64,000 nt of DNA. Origin: Streptomyces viridochromogenes DSM 40736. Its GTDB lineage: Bacteria > Actinomycetota > Actinomycetes > Streptomycetales > Streptomycetaceae. Shown piece after piece: positions 23,065 to 31,744 of the stretch. A model generated the notes under the pieces. It saw only the letters and a program-made list of their open reading frames with translations, did no database searches and was not told where the DNA came from. Both the position numbers and the translations under genes were made by a program. The stretch is from NCBI RefSeq assembly GCF_000158955.1, contig NZ_GG657757.1:6479178-6543177 (forward strand), in the 5' to 3' direction. Positions within the stretch are counted from its first letter, which is position 1. Each line of letters starts with the position of its first letter.

Positions 23065-24285
23065 TCAGTCCGCCACCGGCGCCTCCGCCTCGGTCGTCCG
23101 GGGTGTCGTCTCCGGCAGGTCCCGGCGCTCGCGGCGCCGGCTCCACCACATCGCCACGGGCTCCGTGTAGCGAGCGGTGAGGGGGCCCAGGACGACCAGG
23201 ATGAGGACGTAGGCCGTGGCCAGCGGGCCGAGAGACGGTTCGATGCCCGCCGAGACCGCCAGACCGGCGATGACGATCGAGAACTCGCCGCGGGCCACCA
23301 GCGCACCGCCCGCACGCCAGCGGCCCTTCACGGAGATCCCGGCCCGCCGGGCCGCCCAGTAGCCGGTGGCGATCTTCGTCAGGGCGGTGACGACCGCCAA
23401 GGCCAGGGCCGGCAGCAGGACGGGCGGGATGCTGGACGGGTCGGTGTGCAGCCCGAAGAAGACGAAGAAGACCGCCGCGAACAGGTCGCGCAGGGGGCTC
23501 AGCAGGGTGTGCGCACCCTCCGCCACCTCACCCGACAGCGCGATGCCCACCAGGAAAGCCCCCACCGCCGCGGACACCTGGAGCTGCTGGGCCACACCCG
23601 CGACCAGGATCGTCAGACCCAGCACCACCAGCAGCAGCTTCTCCGGGTCGTCGCTGGAGACGAACCGCGAGATGACCCTGCCGTAGCGCACGGCCAGGAA
23701 CAGCACGAGCCCCGCCGCGCCCAGCGCGATCGCCAGGGTCACACTGCCGGCCAGCAGCCCGACGCCCGCCACCAGGGCCGTGACGATGGGCAGGTACACC
23801 GCCATCGCCAGATCCTCCAGCACGAGCACGCTGAGGATCACCGGCGTCTCCCGGTTGCCGACCCGGCCCAGATCGCCCAGCACCTTCGCGATCACCCCGG
23901 AGGACGAGATCCAGGTGACACCGGCCAGGACGACCGCGGCCACCGGCCCCCAGCCGAGCAGCAGCGCCACCGCGGCCCCCGGCAGCGCGTTGAGCGCGCA
24001 GTCGACCAGACCGGAGGGGTAGTGCGTCTTGAGGTTGGAGACCAGATCGCTCGCCGTGTACTCCAGGCCCAGCATCAACAGCAGCAGGATGACGCCGATC
24101 TCCGCGCCCGTGGCGACGAACTCCTCGCTCGCGCCCAGCGGCAGCAGACCGCCCTCGCCGAAGGCCAGACCGGCCAGGAGGTACAGCGGTATCGGCGAGA
24201 GCCGGAAACGGCCGGCGAACCGGCCGAGCAGGCCGAGGCCGAGGATGATGGAACCGAACTCGATCAGCAGGACCGCGGAGTGCAC
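23065..24285 (-). CDS. khtU: K+/H+ (cation:proton) antiporter, KhtU-like CPA2 family
   Basis: A 406-aa membrane protein with about 12 segments in the Na+/H+ exchanger (CPA2, KefB/KhtU) fold. Recognisable parts are LLLLMLGLEYTASDL, the ion-path GVTWISSSGVIAKVLGDLGR, LSVLVLEDLAMAVYLP (the Asp region) and VARGEFSIVIAGLAVSAGI. There is no cytoplasmic TrkA domain on this chain; the regulatory domain is supplied by the gene just upstream (khtT), 4 bp away. GTG 24285 gives VHSAVLLIEFGSIILGLG as first membrane segment. It likely expels K+ for pH or osmotic control. Confidence 0.85.
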   Translation of the reverse strand: MHSAVLLIEFGSIILGLGLLGRFAGRFRLSPIPLYLLAGLAFGEGGLLPLGASEEFVATGAEIGVILLLLMLGLEYTASDLVSNLKTHYPSGLVDCALNALPGAAVALLLGWGPVAAVVLAGVTWISSSGVIAKVLGDLGRVGNRETPVILSVLVLEDLAMAVYLPIVTALVAGVGLLAGSVTLAIALGAAGLVLFLAVRYGRVISRFVSSDDPEKLLLVVLGLTILVAGVAQQLQVSAAVGAFLVGIALSGEVAEGAHTLLSPLRDLFAAVFFVFFGLHTDPSSIPPVLLPALALAVVTALTKIATGYWAARRAGISVKGRWRAGGALVARGEFSIVIAGLAVSAGIEPSLGPLATAYVLILVVLGPLTARYTEPVAMWWSRRRERRDLPETTPRTTEAEAPVAD

Positions 24286-24289
24286 CGGC

Positions 24290-24775
24290 TCACTCCCGCC
24301 CGAGTATCGTCGCGGCGGCGTCGACGCCCTCACGGGTGCCGACCACGATCAGCGTGTCACCGCCCGCCAGCCGGAAGTCCGGTGCGGGCGAGGGGATGGC
24401 CTCCGCCCGGCGCAGCACCGCCACCACCGATGCGCCGGTGTCCGTCCGCATCTTGGTGTCGCCCAGCACCCGCCCGTTCCAGCGCGAGGTCGCGGCCACC
24501 TCGATCCGCTCGGCGACCAGTCCCAGGTCCGTGGTGTACAGCAGACTCGGGCTGTGGTGGGACGGCTTCAGCGCGTCGATCAGCGAACCGGCCTCCGAGC
24601 CGGTCAGCCGCAGGGAGTGCGCGCAGGAGTCCGGATCGTCGGCCCGGTACACGTTCACCGTGCGGGTGCCGTCACGGTGCGCCACCACCGACAGATGGCG
24701 GTGTTCCCGGGTCTCCAGGTCGTACTGGACCCCGATTCCCGGCAGCGGCGTCGCCCTCAGGCGCGGAGCTGACAC
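24290..24775 (-). CDS. khtT: KhtT-like regulatory subunit (TrkA-C domain)
   Basis: A 161-aa soluble protein. The N-terminal half, LPGIGVQYDLETREHRHLSVVAHRDG, is the KhtT N-domain signature. The C-terminal 80 residues are a TrkA-C (RCK_C) domain ending FRLAGGDTLIVVGTREGVDAAATIL, which binds a nucleotide ligand in relatives (c-di-AMP in Bacillus KhtT). It gates the antiporter encoded 4 bp downstream. GTG 24775 fits the family length (about 160 aa); the longer reading to 24883 is Arg-rich and covers direct repeats in the promoter region. Confidence 0.85.
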   Translation of the reverse strand: MSAPRLRATPLPGIGVQYDLETREHRHLSVVAHRDGTRTVNVYRADDPDSCAHSLRLTGSEAGSLIDALKPSHHSPSLLYTTDLGLVAERIEVAATSRWNGRVLGDTKMRTDTGASVVAVLRRAEAIPSPAPDFRLAGGDTLIVVGTREGVDAAATILGRE

Positions 24776-24791
24776 GTTTCTTCCCCTTGTT

Positions 24792-24862
24792 CGTCTTGAT
24801 CGTCTTGATCGTCTTGCTGGTGTCGGTGTCGTGAGCGGTCTGGTGTCGGTGTCGTGAGCGGT
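24792..24862. repeat. Direct repeats in the khtT upstream region
   Basis: CGTCTTGAT occurs three times in tandem (24792-24818, the last ending CT), followed by two identical 23-bp copies of CTGGTGTCGGTGTCGTGAGC plus GGT (24817-24839 and 24840-24862). They lie in the 143-bp gap between divergent khtT and the kinase gene and could be regulator sites. Confidence 0.75.
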
Positions 24863-24918
24863 GTCGATCAACGGATCGGTCAACTCCGCATGCTGCCATC
24901 CGGCCGTACGGTGACGAC

Positions 24919-25977
24919 ATGGGTGTCGTGACGGATATACGCAGTGGCCGGTCGCCGGAGAGGGTGGAGGGGGCGGAGTCGTACGCGAAGGGCGGAAGGG
25001 GCGGATCCAGGAACGTGTCGCTGTTCTGGCGGATCTTCTCGCTCAACGCCGCGGGCCTGGTCGTGGCCACCGCACTGCTGCTCGGCCCGGTCACCGTCTC
25101 CACGCCCGTGCTGGCGGGAGAGGCGCTCGTCCTGCTCGGCGGGCTGCTGATGCTGCTCGCCGGCAACGCGCTCGTGCTGCGCTTCGGCCTCGTGCCCCTG
25201 CAGCGACTCGACCGGGCCATGGCCACCGCGGACCTGCTGCGTCCGGGCTCCCGCCCGGTGGTGGCCGGGCCCGCGGAGACGGCCGGGCTGATCACGACGT
25301 ACAACACGATGCTCGACCGCCTGGAGGCCGAGCGGGCCGCGGGCGCCGCCCGGGCGTTGTCCGCGCAGGAGAGCGAGCGGCACCGGATCGCCCGGGAGCT
25401 CCACGACGAGGTCGGGCAGACCCTGACCGCCGTGCTCCTCCAGCTCAAGCGTGTCGCGGACCGGGCCCCCGAGGACCTGCGCGAGGAAGTGGGCCAGGCC
25501 CAGGAGGCGACCCGGGCCGGCCTGGACGAGATCCGCCGGATCGCCCGTCGGCTGCGCCCCGGTGTCCTGGAGGAACTCGGCCTGGCCAGCGCCCTGCGCT
25601 CGCTCACCAACGAGTTCACGACACATGGGCTGACCGTGCGCCACCACGTCACCGGCGACCTCCCCGCCCTGACCCCCGAGTCGGAACTCGTCGTGTACCG
25701 GGTGGCCCAGGAAGGCCTGACCAACACCGCCCGGCACGCCGCCGCCGACCGCGCCGAACTCCGGCTCCAGCCGGTCCCCGGCGGCGTCGAGCTCCTCGTC
25801 CGCGACAACGGCACGGGCCTCGGCGACGCCCCGGAGGGCGCCGGCATCACCGGCATGCGCGAACGCGCCCTGCTGATCGGCGCGGCCCTCACCCTCGAAC
25901 CGGCCCCGGGCGGCGGCACCGCCATACGGCTGCGCGTACCGGTGACGCGCACACCAGTGACTGAAGGACCCCGCTGA
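24919..25977 (+). CDS. NarL-type sensor histidine kinase
   Basis: A 352-aa kinase with two N-terminal membrane helices (LFWRIFSLNAAGLVVATALLL and ALVLLGGLLMLLAGNALVL), a HAMP-like linker and the HisKA_3 dimerisation motif RHRIARELHDEVGQTLTAVL (His near 161). The ATPase end has VYRVAQEGLTNTARHA and DNGTGL...GITGMRERA. The extracellular loop is very short, so it probably senses a membrane or internal signal. Its stop overlaps the regulator's ATG (TGATG), so they form one operon. It is divergent from khtTU. Confidence 0.9.
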   Translation: MGVVTDIRSGRSPERVEGAESYAKGGRGGSRNVSLFWRIFSLNAAGLVVATALLLGPVTVSTPVLAGEALVLLGGLLMLLAGNALVLRFGLVPLQRLDRAMATADLLRPGSRPVVAGPAETAGLITTYNTMLDRLEAERAAGAARALSAQESERHRIARELHDEVGQTLTAVLLQLKRVADRAPEDLREEVGQAQEATRAGLDEIRRIARRLRPGVLEELGLASALRSLTNEFTTHGLTVRHHVTGDLPALTPESELVVYRVAQEGLTNTARHAAADRAELRLQPVPGGVELLVRDNGTGLGDAPEGAGITGMRERALLIGAALTLEPAPGGGTAIRLRVPVTRTPVTEGPR

Positions 25978-26630
25978 TGTCCACACCGATCCGCGTGCTG
26001 CTCGCCGACGACCACACCCTCGTACGCCGGGGAGTGCGCCTCATCCTGGACGGGGAGCCCGACCTCACGGTCGTGGCCGAGGCCGGGGACGGCGCCGAGG
26101 CCGTCGCCAAGGCCCGGGAGACCCCCGTGGACCTGGCCGTCCTGGACGTCGCCATGCCCCGCATGACCGGCCTCCAGGCGGCCCGTGAACTCTCCCGCCG
26201 GCTTCCCGGGCTGCACATCCTCATCCTGACCATGTACGACAACGAGGAGTACTTCTTCGAGGCGCTCAGGGCCGGAGCCAGCGGCTACGTCCTGAAGTCG
26301 GTCGCCGACCGCGACCTGGTCGAGGCCTGCCGGGCGGCCGTGCGCGACGAGCCTTTCATCTACCCCGGGGCCGAGCGGGCACTCGTCCGCTCCTACCTGG
26401 AGCGGCTGCACGCGGGCGGCGGCCTGCCGGAACGGCCCATCACCGAGCGCGAGGAGGAGATCCTCAAGCTGGTCGCCGAGGGCCACACCTCGAAGGAGAT
26501 CGGCGAACTGCTCTTCATCAGCGCCAAGACGGTGGAACGCCACCGCGCCAACCTCCTCCAGAAGCTCGGCATGCGCGACCGGCTGGAGCTGACCAGGTAC
26601 GCGATCCGGGCGGGACTCATCGAGGCGTGA
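25977..26630 (+). CDS. LuxR/NarL-family response regulator
   Basis: A 217-aa regulator. The receiver has VLLADDHTLVRRG, phospho-Asp in LAVLDVAMPRMTG (about residue 57), Thr in ILTMYDNEEYFFEALRAGA and Lys in YVLKSV. The C-terminal LuxR helix-turn-helix reads LTxRE-like ITEREEEILKLVAEGHTSKE and ISAKTVERHRANLLQKLG. It overlaps the kinase stop by one base. Targets are unknown; the divergent khtTU antiporter is a candidate by position only. Confidence 0.92.
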   Translation: MSTPIRVLLADDHTLVRRGVRLILDGEPDLTVVAEAGDGAEAVAKARETPVDLAVLDVAMPRMTGLQAARELSRRLPGLHILILTMYDNEEYFFEALRAGASGYVLKSVADRDLVEACRAAVRDEPFIYPGAERALVRSYLERLHAGGGLPERPITEREEEILKLVAEGHTSKEIGELLFISAKTVERHRANLLQKLGMRDRLELTRYAIRAGLIEA

Positions 26631-26645
26631 GGCGGCCGCCCCCGG

Positions 26646-26654
26646 TTGTCCACA
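26646..26654 (+). promoter_or_regulatory. Single DnaA box upstream of miaB
   Basis: TTGTCCACA is the preferred Streptomyces DnaA-box nonamer, here once, 41 bp before the miaB start. One box is not an origin. Confidence 0.4.
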
Positions 26655-26695
26655 GGCGACCGGGTCACTTCCGCCGACCGCCTACCCTTGTCCCC

Positions 26696-28222
26696 ATGAG
26701 CAGCATCGACCGGAGCCAGTCAGTGGGCGGCACGCGCACATATGAGGTACGCACCTACGGGTGCCAGATGAACGTCCACGACTCCGAGCGATTGGCCGGT
26801 CTGCTGGAGGACGCGGGCTACGTCCGCGCACCGGAGGGCTCCGACGGCGAGGCGGACGTCGTCGTCTTCAACACCTGCGCCGTGCGGGAGAACGCCGACA
26901 ACAAGCTCTACGGCAACCTCGGGCACCTCGCGCCCAAGAAGGCCGGCCGCCCCGGCATGCAGATCGCCGTCGGCGGCTGTCTGGCGCAGAAGGACCGCGA
27001 CACCATCGTGAAGAAGGCGCCCTGGGTGGACGTCGTCTTCGGTACGCACAACATCGGCAAGCTGCCGGTCCTGCTGGAGCGCGCCCGCGTCCAGGAGGAG
27101 GCACAGGTCGAGATCGCCGAGTCGCTGGAGGCCTTCCCCTCGACGCTGCCGACGCGCCGCGAGAGCGCGTACGCGGCCTGGGTCTCCATCTCCGTCGGCT
27201 GCAACAACACCTGCACCTTCTGCATCGTCCCGGCCCTGCGCGGCAAGGAGAAGGACCGCCGCCCCGGCGACATCCTCGCCGAGATCGAGGCCCTGGTCGC
27301 CGACGGCGTCTCCGAGATCACGCTCCTCGGGCAGAACGTCAACGCGTACGGCTCGGACATCGGCGACCGTGAGGCCTTCAGCAAGCTGCTTCGGGCCTGC
27401 GGGAAGATCGAGGGCCTCGAGCGGGTCCGCTTCACCTCGCCGCACCCGCGCGACTTCACCGACGACGTCATCGCCGCCATGGCCGAGACGCCGAACGTGA
27501 TGCCGCAGCTGCACATGCCGCTGCAGTCCGGTTCGGACCCGGTCCTGAAGGCCATGCGCCGCTCCTACCGTCAGGAGCGCTACCTGGGGATCATCGAGAA
27601 GGTCCGCGCCGCCATCCCGCACGCGGCGATCAGCACCGACATCATCGTGGGCTTCCCCGGCGAGACCGAGGAGGACTTCGAGCAGACGCTGCATGTGGTG
27701 CGCGAGGCCCGCTTCGCCCAGGCCTTCACCTTCCAGTACTCCAAGCGCCCGGGCACCCCGGCCGCCGAGATGGACGGCCAGATCCCCAAGAAGGTCGTCC
27801 AGGAGCGCTACGAGCGTCTCGTCGCCCTCCAGGAGGAGATCTCCTGGGAGGAGAACAAGAAGCAGGTCGGCCGCACGCTGGAGCTGATGGTCGCCGAGGG
27901 CGAGGGCCGCAAGGACGACAGCACCCACCGCCTGTCCGGCCGCGCCCCCGACAACCGCCTCGTCCACTTCACCAAGCCGGACCAGGAGGTCCGCCCCGGT
28001 GACGTGGTCACGGTCGAGATCACCTACGCCGCCCCGCACCACCTCCTCGCCGAGGGCGCCGTGCTGGACGTGCGCCGCACCCGCGCGGGTGACGCCTGGG
28101 AGAAGCGCAATGCCGAGAAGTCGGCGAAGCCGTCCCAGCCGACCGGCGTCCTCCTGGGCCTCCCCAAGATCGGCGTGCCCGAGCCGCTCCCGGCTGCCAC
28201 GAGCGGCTGCGGCTGCGACTGA
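26696..28222 (+). CDS. miaB: tRNA-2-methylthio-N6-isopentenyladenosine synthase MiaB
   Basis: A 508-aa radical-SAM methylthiotransferase that adds the 2-methylthio group to i6A37 of tRNA, after MiaA. The N-terminal domain has YEVRTYGCQMNVHDSERLAG (Cys for the auxiliary cluster). The radical-SAM CxxxCxxC is SVGCNNTCTFCIVPALRG (about residues 166-182). A TRAM domain is near residues 390-460, and a Gly/Cys tail ends GCGCD. ATG 26696 is preferred over upstream codons because it matches family length. miaA lies about 1.9 kb downstream, so both steps of ms2i6A synthesis map together. Confidence 0.96.
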   Translation: MSSIDRSQSVGGTRTYEVRTYGCQMNVHDSERLAGLLEDAGYVRAPEGSDGEADVVVFNTCAVRENADNKLYGNLGHLAPKKAGRPGMQIAVGGCLAQKDRDTIVKKAPWVDVVFGTHNIGKLPVLLERARVQEEAQVEIAESLEAFPSTLPTRRESAYAAWVSISVGCNNTCTFCIVPALRGKEKDRRPGDILAEIEALVADGVSEITLLGQNVNAYGSDIGDREAFSKLLRACGKIEGLERVRFTSPHPRDFTDDVIAAMAETPNVMPQLHMPLQSGSDPVLKAMRRSYRQERYLGIIEKVRAAIPHAAISTDIIVGFPGETEEDFEQTLHVVREARFAQAFTFQYSKRPGTPAAEMDGQIPKKVVQERYERLVALQEEISWEENKKQVGRTLELMVAEGEGRKDDSTHRLSGRAPDNRLVHFTKPDQEVRPGDVVTVEITYAAPHHLLAEGAVLDVRRTRAGDAWEKRNAEKSAKPSQPTGVLLGLPKIGVPEPLPAATSGCGCD

Positions 28223-28247
28223 GCCGGGGCTGCGGCGTCAGCCCGGC
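28223..28247 (+). terminator. Possible hairpin terminator after miaB
   Basis: GCCGGGGCTG and CAGCCCGGC pair around a 6-nt loop right after the miaB stop. It has a GC-rich stem with a one-base bulge and no T-run. Low certainty. Confidence 0.4.
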
Positions 28248-28368
28248 TGTGGCCTCAGCGCGGCTGCGGCCGGTCCTGGCCGGGGCCGGGCCCGGCGAGG
28301 TGAGGGCGGGATGAGGCCCCTGGACGCGGTGCGCTTGCGGGCGGCCCACCAGGGTTACCCTGCCGATC

Positions 28369-29082
28369 ATGCTTGTCGCCGCCGCTGTCTGTCCCTGTCC
28401 GCCCTTGCTGGTTCCCGAGGTCGCCGCCGGTGCGGCCCCGGAGCTGGATCCCGCCCGGGCCGCCTGCACGGACGCCCTGGGCGTGCTCGCCGCCGCCCGG
28501 CCCGGCCGGCTCGTGGTCGTCGGGCCGGTGGACGGCTCCGGGTGCGAGACATACCCGGAGGGCACGCCGGGTTCGTTCCGGGGCTTCGGCGTCGGTCTCG
28601 ACGTCCGGCTGGGACGGAACGCGGGCGCGTACACGGGCCGGAGGCTCCCGTACGCGCTGGCGGTGGCCGCCCGGCTGCTGGAGCGGACCGGGTGGTCCGA
28701 CGCCCCGGTCGAGGGACTCGGCGTGGGGGACCGGCTCCCGCCCGAGGAGTGTGCCCGGATCGGGCGGGACATCGCCGCCCGGTCCGAGCGGGTCGCGCTG
28801 CTGGTGATGGGTGATGCCAGCGCGTGCCGGACGCTCAAGGCCCCTGGCTATCTGGACGAACGGGCGGCCCCCTTCGACGCGGAGGTCGCGCGGGCGCTCG
28901 GCGCCGGGGACCTGGCCGCTCTGGCGGAGCTGGACCCGGACCTCGCGCACGAACTGAAGGCGTCCGGCCGTGCCCCCTGGCAGGTTCTGGCGGGTGCGGC
29001 CGAGGACGCGGGCCTCGGCGGATCACTGCTGTACGAGGACGCGCCGTACGGCGTCGGATACATCGTGGCCGGCTGGTCGTAG
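28369..29082 (+). CDS. Class III extradiol dioxygenase (LigB)-like protein
   Basis: A 237-aa protein, MLVAAAVCPCPPLLVPEVA, with VVVGPVDGSG and RVALLVMGDASACRTLKAPGYL. It belongs to the LigB-fold family found beside miaB and miaA in actinobacteria. The catalytic His residues expected of active ring-cleavage dioxygenases are not evident (CPCPP stands where PHPP is common), so activity is doubtful. ATG 28369 is preceded by a TACCCT -10-like box 9 nt upstream, suggesting a leaderless message. The gene is convergent with the antitoxin-like gene, with a shared hairpin between. Confidence 0.75.
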   Translation: MLVAAAVCPCPPLLVPEVAAGAAPELDPARAACTDALGVLAAARPGRLVVVGPVDGSGCETYPEGTPGSFRGFGVGLDVRLGRNAGAYTGRRLPYALAVAARLLERTGWSDAPVEGLGVGDRLPPEECARIGRDIAARSERVALLVMGDASACRTLKAPGYLDERAAPFDAEVARALGAGDLAALAELDPDLAHELKASGRAPWQVLAGAAEDAGLGGSLLYEDAPYGVGYIVAGWS

Positions 29083-29103
29083 CCCCGGCCCCAGGCACGG
29101 GAA

Positions 29104-29148
29104 ACGGCGGACGGCCGGGAGCTTTCATGCTCCACGGCCGTCCGCCGT
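29104..29148. terminator. Bidirectional hairpin terminator
   Basis: ACGGCGGACGGCC (29104-29116) pairs perfectly with 29136-29148, and an inner GGAGC/GCTCC stem extends it. It lies in the 118-bp gap between two convergent genes and can serve both. Confidence 0.8.
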
Positions 29149-29200
29149 TGTGCCCTTCGACGGGTCGGCACGTGCGCCGAGGTGTGTGCCGATGCGCGCT

Positions 29201-29641
29201 TCAGGAAGTGGGCGGTGGGGCTTCGTCCGGCGGCGTGGTGCGATCCGCGTCCGATGGTGGCGTGGTGCCACCCGCGTCCGACGGTGGCGGGGTGCCACCC
29301 GGGTCCGACGGTGGTGGGGTACGGCCCGCACCCGACGCCGTGCCACCCGGGTCCGGTGTGGCGCCTTCCGTGCTCGGTGGGGCGCCGCCCGTGCTCGGCG
29401 GCGGTGTCGCGCCGCCCGCTTCCGGTCCCTCGCCGTGGTGCGCGAGTCGGCCCATGGTGCCCTTGGCCTTGTCCGTGCCCGAGTGGATCCTGTCGCTGTA
29501 CTTGCCCTTGGTCCTCTTGTCGACGGCCTCGGCGGCCTTGTCGAGGCCGTGGTGGATCTTGCCCTCGTGCCGCTGCGCGAGGTCCGAGACCTTTCCCTTG
29601 GCCGGGCCCAGTCTGGCCTTCACGTTGTGCAGGAGACCCAT
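29201..29641 (-). CDS. Rv0909/MT0933-type antitoxin family protein with Pro-rich tail
   Basis: A 146-aa protein. Residues 1-70 (MGLLHNVKARLGPAKGKVSD ... IHHGLDKAAEAVDKRTKGKY ... GTDKAKG) match the small Lys-rich MT0933-like antitoxin family, which is normally about 60-70 aa. The second half is an unusual Pro/Ser/Gly/Asp tail with repeated PPSDxGGT units, seen in DNA as 27-30-bp repeats at about 29235-29330. No toxin gene lies beside it, so an antitoxin role is by family name only; relatives in Streptomyces may be DNA- or membrane-associated. ATG 29641 follows GGGAAGGTGAACC. It is 26 bp downstream of another small acidic protein on the same strand. Confidence 0.7.
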   Translation of the reverse strand: MGLLHNVKARLGPAKGKVSDLAQRHEGKIHHGLDKAAEAVDKRTKGKYSDRIHSGTDKAKGTMGRLAHHGEGPEAGGATPPPSTGGAPPSTEGATPDPGGTASGAGRTPPPSDPGGTPPPSDAGGTTPPSDADRTTPPDEAPPPTS

Positions 29642-29667
29642 GGTTCACCTTCCCTCGCGCGGCACGG

Positions 29668-29946
29668 TCACGTACGGGCGTTGTCACCGGCCTCGTTGTC
29701 GGCCGCCTTGTCGGTGGACTGCTGCTTCGGGATGTCGACGCTCTCGGTCTCGGTGACCTCGGGAGCCTCGGCCGCGGGTTCGGCCGGCTCCGCTGCCCCG
29801 TCAGACCCCTTCCCCGTCGCGGCCTCTGCCGCCTCCGCCGCCTTGTCCGCCTCGGAGCCGTCCTTCGCCGCGTCGGCCTGAGCCTCGGCGGCAGGCGCCT
29901 CCTCCGTGGCCTTCGACCGCCGGAGAAGCCGTGCAAAAACGCCCAT
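29668..29946 (-). CDS. Hypothetical acidic Ala/Glu-rich protein
   Basis: A 92-aa protein. A short basic-hydrophobic N-terminus (MGVFARLLRRSKATEE) is followed by a disordered Ala/Glu/Asp-rich region to the end. I cannot assign a function. The layout is common in small Streptomyces proteins located next to miaA. It is transcribed away from miaA and toward the antitoxin-like gene 26 bp downstream, so the two may form an operon. The start is ATG 29946. Confidence 0.65.
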   Translation of the reverse strand: MGVFARLLRRSKATEEAPAAEAQADAAKDGSEADKAAEAAEAATGKGSDGAAEPAEPAAEAPEVTETESVDIPKQQSTDKAADNEAGDNART

Positions 29947-30126
29947 ATCCACTCCATACGTTACTCGTGCGGGCGAAATCCCGCGTCGCCCGGTGCGTCC
30001 GTTTGCACGGCCCGGGCCACCGCCTCTGTGATCCGGCGGCAGGACCTCGAACGGGCAACGACCCCGTGGCCGCGGCGTCACGTAACTCGTTCGAGAGCGG
30101 GGTGCGAGGTTTGCGAGACTGGGTCG

Positions 30127-31065
30127 GTGAGCAGTGCACCCCCCGCCCCCCGCGTCATCGCCGTCGTCGGACCAACTGCGGCCGGAAAGTCCGATCTGGG
30201 CGTCTTCCTGGCTCAGCGTCTCGGCGGCGAGGTCGTCAACGCCGACTCCATGCAGCTCTACCGAGGGATGGACATCGGCACCGCCAAGCTGACGCCCGAG
30301 GAGCGCGGCGGCGTCCCGCATCACCTCCTGGACATCTGGGACGTGACCGTCACGGCATCCGTCGCCGAGTACCAGCGCCTCGCCCGGGCGCGGATCGATG
30401 CGCTGCTCGCAGAGGACCGCTGGCCCATCCTGGTCGGCGGCTCCGGACTGTATGTGCGCGGGGCCGTGGACAACCTGGAGTTCCCCGGCACCGACCCGGA
30501 GGTCCGCGCCCGCCTGGAGGAGGAACTCACCCTGCGCGGCTCGGGCGCCCTGCATGCCCGGCTGGCCGCTGCCGACCCCCAGGCCGCGCGGGCGATCCTG
30601 CCCAGCAACGGCCGGAGGATCGTCCGGGCCCTGGAGGTGATCGAGATCACCGGCAGGCCCTTCACCGCCAACCTCCCTGGTCACGACTCGGTGTACGACA
30701 CGCTCCAGATCGGCGTCGACGTCGCACGGCCGGAGCTGGACGAGCGCATCGCGCGCCGGGTCGACCGGATGTGGGACGCCGGTCTCGTGGACGAGGTGCG
30801 CGCATTGGAGGCGCAGGGGTTGCGTGAAGGGCGTACGGCCTCGCGCGCGCTCGGCTACCAGCAGGTGCTCGCGGCGCTCGCCGGGGAGTGCACCCTCGAG
30901 GAGGCACGGGCCGAGACCGTACGTGCCACCAAGCGCTTCGCGCGCCGCCAGGATTCGTGGTTCAGGCGCGATCCACGGGTGCACTGGTTGAGTGGGGCTG
31001 CGGCCGACCTCACAGAACTTCCGCGGCTCGCGCTGTCTTTGGTCGAACGACCGGTTACAGCCTGA
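30127..31065 (+). CDS. miaA: tRNA dimethylallyltransferase MiaA
   Basis: A 312-aa enzyme that transfers the isopentenyl group from DMAPP to A37 of tRNA reading UNN codons. The P-loop is VVGPTAAGKSDLG (about residues 13-25). The catalytic region is NADSMQLYRGMDIGTAKL, then LVGGSGLYVRGAV and FARRQDSWFRRDP near the end. GTG 30127 (MSSAPPAPRVIAVVGPT) places the P-loop at the usual distance; a longer reading upstream crosses the divergent promoter region. It supplies the substrate of MiaB. Confidence 0.96.
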   Translation: MSSAPPAPRVIAVVGPTAAGKSDLGVFLAQRLGGEVVNADSMQLYRGMDIGTAKLTPEERGGVPHHLLDIWDVTVTASVAEYQRLARARIDALLAEDRWPILVGGSGLYVRGAVDNLEFPGTDPEVRARLEEELTLRGSGALHARLAAADPQAARAILPSNGRRIVRALEVIEITGRPFTANLPGHDSVYDTLQIGVDVARPELDERIARRVDRMWDAGLVDEVRALEAQGLREGRTASRALGYQQVLAALAGECTLEEARAETVRATKRFARRQDSWFRRDPRVHWLSGAAADLTELPRLALSLVERPVTA

Positions 31066-31173
31066 TCACGTCATGGCATCGGGACGCCCAGGCCGTCATC
31101 CGGGCCTTCGGCGGCGTGCCATCATCGAGCTTCGATCGACCGAGTTGAGTCCTAGTTGGGAGGGCGCGTGGCG

Positions 31174-31704
31174 ATGGAGGCCGGCCCTCGCGACACCGCA
31201 CGAAGCACCGAGCACATCACCGCCGAGCGGGATGAGCCGGAGCACCGGGACGGACCCGAGCACCGGGACGGACCGGAGCAGGAGACGGACAGCCTCAGCT
31301 CCGACGGGCCCGACGAGACGCAGGGTGTGACCGACGACGGCCCCGAGCCCGGCGAGATGTTCGCCGACGAGGTCGAGGTCGAGCTGCGGCCGCAGCGCCG
31401 GCTGCGCATCTGGCAGCTCGCCCCCATCGTCGGCCTCGCGGCACTCGGCTCCCTGATGTTCGCGTTCCCGCTGGCCTTCGACTTCGGCGACAGCGGGGCC
31501 GTCATCGCCATGCTCGGCCTGCTGATCTGCTCGTGCGCGGCCGGCTGGGGCATGATGGCGGCCCGCCGCGTGGGTTACACGTGGCCGGGCCTGCCGGCCA
31601 AGGGCTCCGGCCGCAGACCCGACTGGCGGGTCGCCCTCGCGTACGCGGTGATGGTGGCGGCGGTGGTCGTCCTGGCGGTCTGGCGCGTAGCCAGGCTCCG
31701 CTAG
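31174..31704 (+). CDS. Hypothetical membrane protein
   Basis: A 176-aa protein of unknown function. The first 75 residues are acidic and low in complexity, with EHRDGP repeated (17-bp DNA repeats at about 31240-31275). Three hydrophobic segments follow: LAPIVGLAALGSLMFAFPLA, AVIAMLGLLICSCAAGWGMM and VALAYAVMVAAVVVLAVW. ATG 31174 is chosen for its spacing to GGGAGGG at 31158-31164; GTG 31168 is possible. It lies between miaA and dapF, all in the same direction. Families like this are conserved in Streptomyces but uncharacterised. Confidence 0.7.
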   Translation: MEAGPRDTARSTEHITAERDEPEHRDGPEHRDGPEQETDSLSSDGPDETQGVTDDGPEPGEMFADEVEVELRPQRRLRIWQLAPIVGLAALGSLMFAFPLAFDFGDSGAVIAMLGLLICSCAAGWGMMAARRVGYTWPGLPAKGSGRRPDWRVALAYAVMVAAVVVLAVWRVARLR

Positions 31705-31744
31705 CGCAGGGCCCTCCCCGCTCGGCGCCCCGTACGATCGGGGC

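Noticed and set aside
10355..26654. DnaA boxes at 10355 and 26646 as part of an origin
   Set aside because: They are single boxes 16 kb apart with no cluster, dnaA or dnaN; such nonamers occur by chance.
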